Shown here piece by piece: positions 5,583-8,669 of a stretch of 8,669 bases of DNA (position 1 is its first letter; each line of letters opens with the position of its first letter). The stretch spans positions 1 to 8,669 of the forward strand of contig JAKAVW010000117.1 of the NCBI GenBank assembly GCA_021827445.1. Reading direction: 5' to 3'. Source of the DNA: Pseudomonadota bacterium (lineage in GTDB: Bacteria > Pseudomonadota > Gammaproteobacteria > Acidithiobacillales > Acidithiobacillaceae). The notes beneath the pieces are model-generated. The model saw only the letters and a list, made by a program, of their open reading frames with translations. It did no database searches and had not been told where the DNA came from. Position numbers and translations under genes: made by a program.

Positions 5583-5635
5583 GGATTGTTTTGTGAACAT
5601 TCTGCGTGCTTAAATTTGAATTCGAGGTGGACTTG

Positions 5636-6877
5636 ATGAAGGTATTGTTTTTTACGTTTCATTTGCCATTGGACCATGAACCAGGCGCTTTCCGTCCATG
5701 GATGGAAGCCCAACTCATGCGCGACTTGGGCTGCCAAGTGACGGTGATTACCTCGGCGATACAGTACATGACAGGTGAGGATTTGCGCGGCGGCAGGCGC
5801 GGCTGGTGCACCGAGGAGCAGCAGGAAGGGATCCGTATTTTGCGAGTCTGGGGGTTGCGAAACTATCGCCGGAACCTCTGGCGGCGTCTGCTGCACTACA
5901 TGATTTACGCTGGCTTGGCTTGTGTGGCGGGCATTTCCCGAGCCGGCAAGGCGGAGCGGGTTTTTGTCGGCACCGATCCCATCTTTATCACGCCCACTGC
6001 GCGTATTGTTGCGCGCATGAAGGGCGCGCGTCTGGTGCTGGACGAGCGCGATCTGTATCCGGAAACCGCTCTGGCCATTGGCGTACTAAAGCCTGGGCTG
6101 GTTGCAAAACTGATGTCTGTTTGGCAGCGATCCATGCGGAAGCGCGCGCGGCATATCTTGGCTGCCACACCGGGTATCCGCAGCCGTTTACTTGAACTGG
6201 AGGTTCCGGCCGAGCGGGTCCGTGTGCTCTGCAATGCCGATGTTTATTTGCATAGCGGGGAGTGCGAACAGGACAGTGTGCATCAGTTACTGGGTCAGCA
6301 TGCGCCCAAAGAGGCAAAATTCATTGTGGTGTATGCCGGCAGTATGGGGCTTTCCAATGACGTAAAAACCCTGCTGGATGCAGCCGAATTATTGTGCAAC
6401 GAACGTGACATCGGCTTTGTGCTGGCTGGCGAGGGAGAGCACCGGGCTGAGTATGAGCAGCGTATTCGTGATTCAAACCTGAATGCGGTCATGACCGGCC
6501 CCTTGCCACGGCATGAAGCGCGGCAGATTATCCTGGGTGCTTGTGCTTGTGCTTGTGCGCATATGTATGTCGCGCAACCCTCGTTTGCCAACGATGCTTT
6601 GCCCAGCAAGATTCTGGATTACATGGCATTGGGCAAAGCCGTGGTATTCTGTGGAGAAGGGGACACAGCAAACGTCCTGACAGCCGCCGGCAGCGGCATT
6701 TGCTGTCCGCCGGGCGATGCACGCGGGATGGCTGGAGCTTTGCGTTGGTTGCGAGATCACCCTGATGAGTGCAATCGTATGGGTAAAGCTGCACAACGCT
6801 GGTTCTCGGAAAATGTAGGCAGGCCGGTAGCATCGGCCGTCATGGAGTGGGCATTAGAATTGGAGCAGCACGCGTGA
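5636..6877 (+). CDS. WbuB-like GT4 glycosyltransferase
   Basis: The 413-residue product resembles WbuB-type GT4 enzymes, which add deoxy-amino sugars such as fucosamine to lipid-linked intermediates in the cytoplasm. Features in order are: MKVLFFTFHLPLDHEPG with the early P-G loop; a GTDP turn near 111; VLDERDLYPETALAIGVLKPG near 133-153, very typical of this subfamily; VVYAGSMGLSNDVKTLLDA near 230; FVLAGEGEHR; and the donor loop P323-S-K-I-L-D328-Y-M-A-L-G-K. The Ala-Cys repeat at 302-307, encoded by a hexanucleotide tract, sits just before that loop. ATG 5636 is preferred over GTG 5606 because GAGGTGG (5624-5630) lies correctly before it and the family start MKVLFF follows. Its stop overlaps the aminotransferase start (GTGA). 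Donor and acceptor are unknown; a 4-amino sugar from the next enzyme is a reasonable guess. Confidence 0.88.
   Translation: MKVLFFTFHLPLDHEPGAFRPWMEAQLMRDLGCQVTVITSAIQYMTGEDLRGGRRGWCTEEQQEGIRILRVWGLRNYRRNLWRRLLHYMIYAGLACVAGISRAGKAERVFVGTDPIFITPTARIVARMKGARLVLDERDLYPETALAIGVLKPGLVAKLMSVWQRSMRKRARHILAATPGIRSRLLELEVPAERVRVLCNADVYLHSGECEQDSVHQLLGQHAPKEAKFIVVYAGSMGLSNDVKTLLDAAELLCNERDIGFVLAGEGEHRAEYEQRIRDSNLNAVMTGPLPRHEARQIILGACACACAHMYVAQPSFANDALPSKILDYMALGKAVVFCGEGDTANVLTAAGSGICCPPGDARGMAGALRWLRDHPDECNRMGKAAQRWFSENVGRPVASAVMEWALELEQHA
6537..6558 (+). repeat. In-frame hexanucleotide tandem repeat
   Basis: The unit GCTTGT occurs three times in a row (6539-6556), with partial units on each side. 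It encodes Ala-Cys three times at residues 302-307 of the glycosyltransferase. Change in copy number would lengthen or shorten the protein by two residues per unit without a frameshift, close to the nucleotide-sugar donor loop. Confidence 0.75.
6862..6865 (+). promoter_or_regulatory. Ribosome binding site for a GTG start inside the previous gene
   Basis: GGAG ends 8 bases before GTG 6874, whose last two bases begin the TGA stop of the glycosyltransferase gene. This supports 6874 over the in-frame GTG at 6847 as the aminotransferase start and implies coupled translation. Confidence 0.55.
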
Positions 6878-8031
6878 GACAGGATTTTTTACCGTTCTCG
6901 CCACCAGCGGTAGGAGAGGAAGAAGTGGCGGCGGTCAGCGAAGTGCTGCGTTCTGACTGGATTACCACCGGACCCAAGACCCTGGAGTTCGAGCAGGAGT
7001 TCACACGCTTTGTGCATGCGCCCGGCGCGCTGGCGCTGAATTCCTGCACCGCCGCCCTGCATACCGCCCTGGTGGCTTTGGGAATCGGCCCGGGAGATGA
7101 GGTGATCACCACGCCCATGACGTTTGCGGCCTCCGTGAATGTCATCGAGCATGTGGGTGCGCGGTCAGTACTGGTTGACGTTCAGCCCGATACTCTCAAT
7201 ATTGATCCGGACAGGATCGAAGCGGTCGTGACTGCGAAAACGCGGGTCATTATCCCGGTGCATTACACTGGGCACCCCGCCGACATGGATCCCATCACCC
7301 AAATTGCGAATAAGCAGCATTTGGCGGTGCTGGAGGATGCGGCCCATGCGCTGCCGGCAAAATACCGGGGCAGATATATCGGCGCGGGGAATAATCCTGT
7401 CGCCTTCAGTTTCTACGCCACCAAAAACCTGACCACTGCGGAAGGCGGTATGCTGACCGGCACACAGGAATATTTGGAGAAAGCACGGGTAATCAGCTTG
7501 CACGGCATGAGTCGGGACGCCTGGAAACGCTATGATAAAGGGGGCAGTTGGTTTTACGAAGTGGTATTGCCCGGCTTCAAGTACAACATGACCGACATCC
7601 AGGCGGCCATCGGCTTGGTACAACTGCGCAGACTCACGGGATTCCAGACGCGGCGGCGGGAGATTGTGGCGCGCTACCAAGCGACATTTTCACAGATTGA
7701 GTCCCTGGAATGCCCCGTCGAACGGGTGGAAGTGGAGTCGGCATGGCATTTGTACGTGTTGAGGTTGCGCCCCGGGATGTTGCGCATTTCAAGGGATGAG
7801 TTCATCGAGGAATTGAAAAAGCGCAACATCGGCACTTCGGTACATTTCATCCCCGTACACCTGCACCCCTATTACCGGGATAAATACCAATGGAAACCTC
7901 AGGATTTTCCGGTGGCTTTTGAAAATTATCAACGTTTGCTGAGCCTGCCGCTGCACCCGGGCCTAACGGATGCCGATGTGCGGTATGTGATTGAAGCGGT
8001 GCTGGACGTGGCACGGGCGTTCAGGCGCTGA
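6874..8031 (+). CDS. DegT/DnrJ/EryC1/StrS sugar aminotransferase
   Basis: This 385-residue PLP enzyme is predicted to convert a UDP-4-keto-6-deoxy (or 4-keto pentose) sugar into the 4-amino sugar using glutamate. The start QDFLPFSPPAVGEEEVAAV and SDWITTGPKTLEFE match the ArnB/PglE-type branch closely. PLP contacts are visible: the LNSCTAALHTAL helix (about 56-67), E154-D155-A-A-H158 where Asp155 pairs with the pyridine nitrogen, and F-Y-A-T-K184-N with the Schiff-base lysine. GFKYNMTDIQAAIG and the C-terminal RNIGTSVHFIPVHLHPYY segment complete the family pattern. Length is normal and no key residue is missing. Beside a PglC-like transferase, a bacillosamine or 4-amino-4,6-dideoxy hexose precursor is the best guess. 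An ArnB-like aminoarabinose role is less likely because the other arn genes are absent. GTG 6874 overlaps the previous stop, and the next gene begins 4 bases after this one. Confidence 0.92.
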   Translation: MRQDFLPFSPPAVGEEEVAAVSEVLRSDWITTGPKTLEFEQEFTRFVHAPGALALNSCTAALHTALVALGIGPGDEVITTPMTFAASVNVIEHVGARSVLVDVQPDTLNIDPDRIEAVVTAKTRVIIPVHYTGHPADMDPITQIANKQHLAVLEDAAHALPAKYRGRYIGAGNNPVAFSFYATKNLTTAEGGMLTGTQEYLEKARVISLHGMSRDAWKRYDKGGSWFYEVVLPGFKYNMTDIQAAIGLVQLRRLTGFQTRRREIVARYQATFSQIESLECPVERVEVESAWHLYVLRLRPGMLRISRDEFIEELKKRNIGTSVHFIPVHLHPYYRDKYQWKPQDFPVAFENYQRLLSLPLHPGLTDADVRYVIEAVLDVARAFRR

Positions 8032-8035
8032 AATC

Positions 8036-8650
8036 ATGCGAGCCGGGAAACTCATGTTTGATGTCGGCGTCAGTGCGGCAGGCCTGCTGCTGTTGTCGCC
8101 GCTGTTTGCCATGATTTCGCTGGCTATCCTGGCGGCGGAGGGGACGCCGGTGCTTTTCCGGCAGGAACGAATCGGACATCGCGGCAAGCCGTTCCGCATG
8201 CTCAAGTTCCGCACCATGGTGCGCGATGCGGATCAACTGGGCCGTCCGCTGACCGTTGGACGGGACGCCAGGGTCACCCGCATTGGGTACTGGCTGAGAA
8301 AATCGAAGCTTGATGAACTGCCGCAGTTGATTAATGTGCTGCGGGGACAAATGAGCTTGGTGGGGCCAAGACCAGAAGTTCCCGCTTTCGTGGCACTCTA
8401 TGCTCCGGAGCACCGCAAGGTACTGGACCTGATTCCGGGAATTACCGATCCCGCTTCAATTACCTATCGGGACGAAAGTGAATTGCTTGCCAGCGGCCCT
8501 GACCCGGAACTAACGTACGTCAAGACCATAATGCCGGACAAGATCCGCATCAACCTGGAGTACGCAAAACACGCAACCCTGTGGAGCGATATCCGGGTAT
8601 TGATCAGAACGCTGATGGTGATTCCAGGATGGCCAAAGCCGCAAGCATGA
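8036..8650 (+). CDS. PglC-like phosphoglycosyl transferase (initiating sugar transferase)
   Basis: The 204-residue product is a small bacterial sugar transferase (Pfam PF02397). It moves a sugar-1-phosphate from a UDP-sugar onto undecaprenyl phosphate at the inner face of the cytoplasmic membrane, the first committed step of glycan assembly. There is one hydrophobic re-entrant helix at about residues 10-33, with the Ser21-Pro22 break typical of monotopic members. It is followed by FRQERIGHRGKPFRMLKFRTM (41-61), the catalytic pair Asp93-Glu94 in S-K-L-D-E-L-P-Q, and SLVGPRPEV (107-115). It lacks the extra N-terminal membrane domain of WbaP-type enzymes. ATG 8036 is chosen because it places the membrane helix near the N-terminus as in relatives; TTG 7991 lies inside the aminotransferase. 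The ribosome site is weak, so translation is probably coupled. The aminotransferase upstream suggests a 4-amino or diacetamido sugar as substrate. Confidence 0.92.
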   Translation: MRAGKLMFDVGVSAAGLLLLSPLFAMISLAILAAEGTPVLFRQERIGHRGKPFRMLKFRTMVRDADQLGRPLTVGRDARVTRIGYWLRKSKLDELPQLINVLRGQMSLVGPRPEVPAFVALYAPEHRKVLDLIPGITDPASITYRDESELLASGPDPELTYVKTIMPDKIRINLEYAKHATLWSDIRVLIRTLMVIPGWPKPQA

Positions 8651-8669
8651 ATGCCGATAGAAAACTTCT
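8647..8669 (+). CDS. Start of a further gene, cut by the window edge
   Basis: ATG 8647 overlaps the transferase stop as ATGA and stays open to the end, reading MNADRKL. A second ATG at 8651, in another frame, also stays open (MPIENF). Tight 4-base overlap, as at the other junctions of this block, favours 8647. The basic start leading into a hydrophobic residue would suit a nucleotide-sugar epimerase/dehydratase or an ATP-grasp enzyme, but seven residues cannot identify it. Confidence 0.35.

Noticed and set aside
5606..5635. GTG start extending the second glycosyltransferase by 10 residues
   Set aside because: No ribosome site precedes it, while ATG 5636 has GAGGTGG and gives the family's usual N-terminus.
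6847..6873. GTG start extending the aminotransferase by 9 residues
   Set aside because: The family begins close to QDFLPFS; GTG 6874 with GGAG 8 bases upstream and a 4-base overlap is the better choice.

Overview
The window is part of a chromosomal surface-polysaccharide (exopolysaccharide, capsule or O-antigen type) biosynthesis locus from a Gram-negative bacterium. A lipoprotein signal with an outer-membrane type +2 residue, a PglC/WecP-type small phosphoglycosyl transferase and a WbuB-type glycosyltransferase point to a proteobacterium, most likely beta or gamma. The genus cannot be told from the sequence. All convincing genes are on the + strand. No transposase, RNA gene, CRISPR array or integrase was seen.

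Layout. (1) Positions 1-282 hold no recognisable gene. The first 120 bases are about 74% G+C (counted by hand) with two strong GC hairpins. Composition then drops sharply to a promoter-like stretch. (2) Positions 283-3672 form a tight three-gene block: an outer-membrane lipoprotein resembling the GHL15 putative glycoside hydrolases, a PAPS-dependent sulfotransferase, and a GT4-type glycosyltransferase with an N-terminal extension. (3) Positions 3673-4057 are a 385-base gap whose middle is A+T-rich (about 36% G+C over 3781-3960). It contains a 35-codon ORF with a good ribosome binding site and a perfect TATAAT box. (4) Positions 4058-5557 encode a NodB/PDA-type polysaccharide deacetylase-like protein and a WbqC-family protein. 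Between them lies a 15-codon mini-ORF with a near-perfect Shine-Dalgarno. (5) Positions 5636-8650 form a second tight block: a WbuB-like GT4 glycosyltransferase, a DegT/DnrJ/EryC1/StrS sugar aminotransferase that overlaps it by 4 bases, and a PglC-like phosphoglycosyl transferase. A further gene begins at the right edge and overlaps the transferase stop.

How they work together (inference). The aminotransferase makes a UDP-linked 4-amino-4,6-dideoxy sugar. The phosphoglycosyl transferase puts the first sugar phosphate on undecaprenyl phosphate. The two GT4 enzymes extend the chain. The deacetylase-like and WbqC proteins modify the amino sugars or the chain, the sulfotransferase adds sulfate, and the lipoprotein trims or releases polymer at the cell surface. 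No flippase, polymerase, ABC exporter, dehydratase or acetyltransferase is inside the window, so the pathway continues outside it.

No unambiguously new system was identified. The items most worth checking are a perfect 20-bp palindrome inside the sulfotransferase gene, a C8 tract in the lipoprotein gene, the pairing of a surface glycosidase-like protein with a sulfotransferase, the mini-ORF leader before the WbqC gene, and an in-frame hexanucleotide repeat in the second glycosyltransferase.
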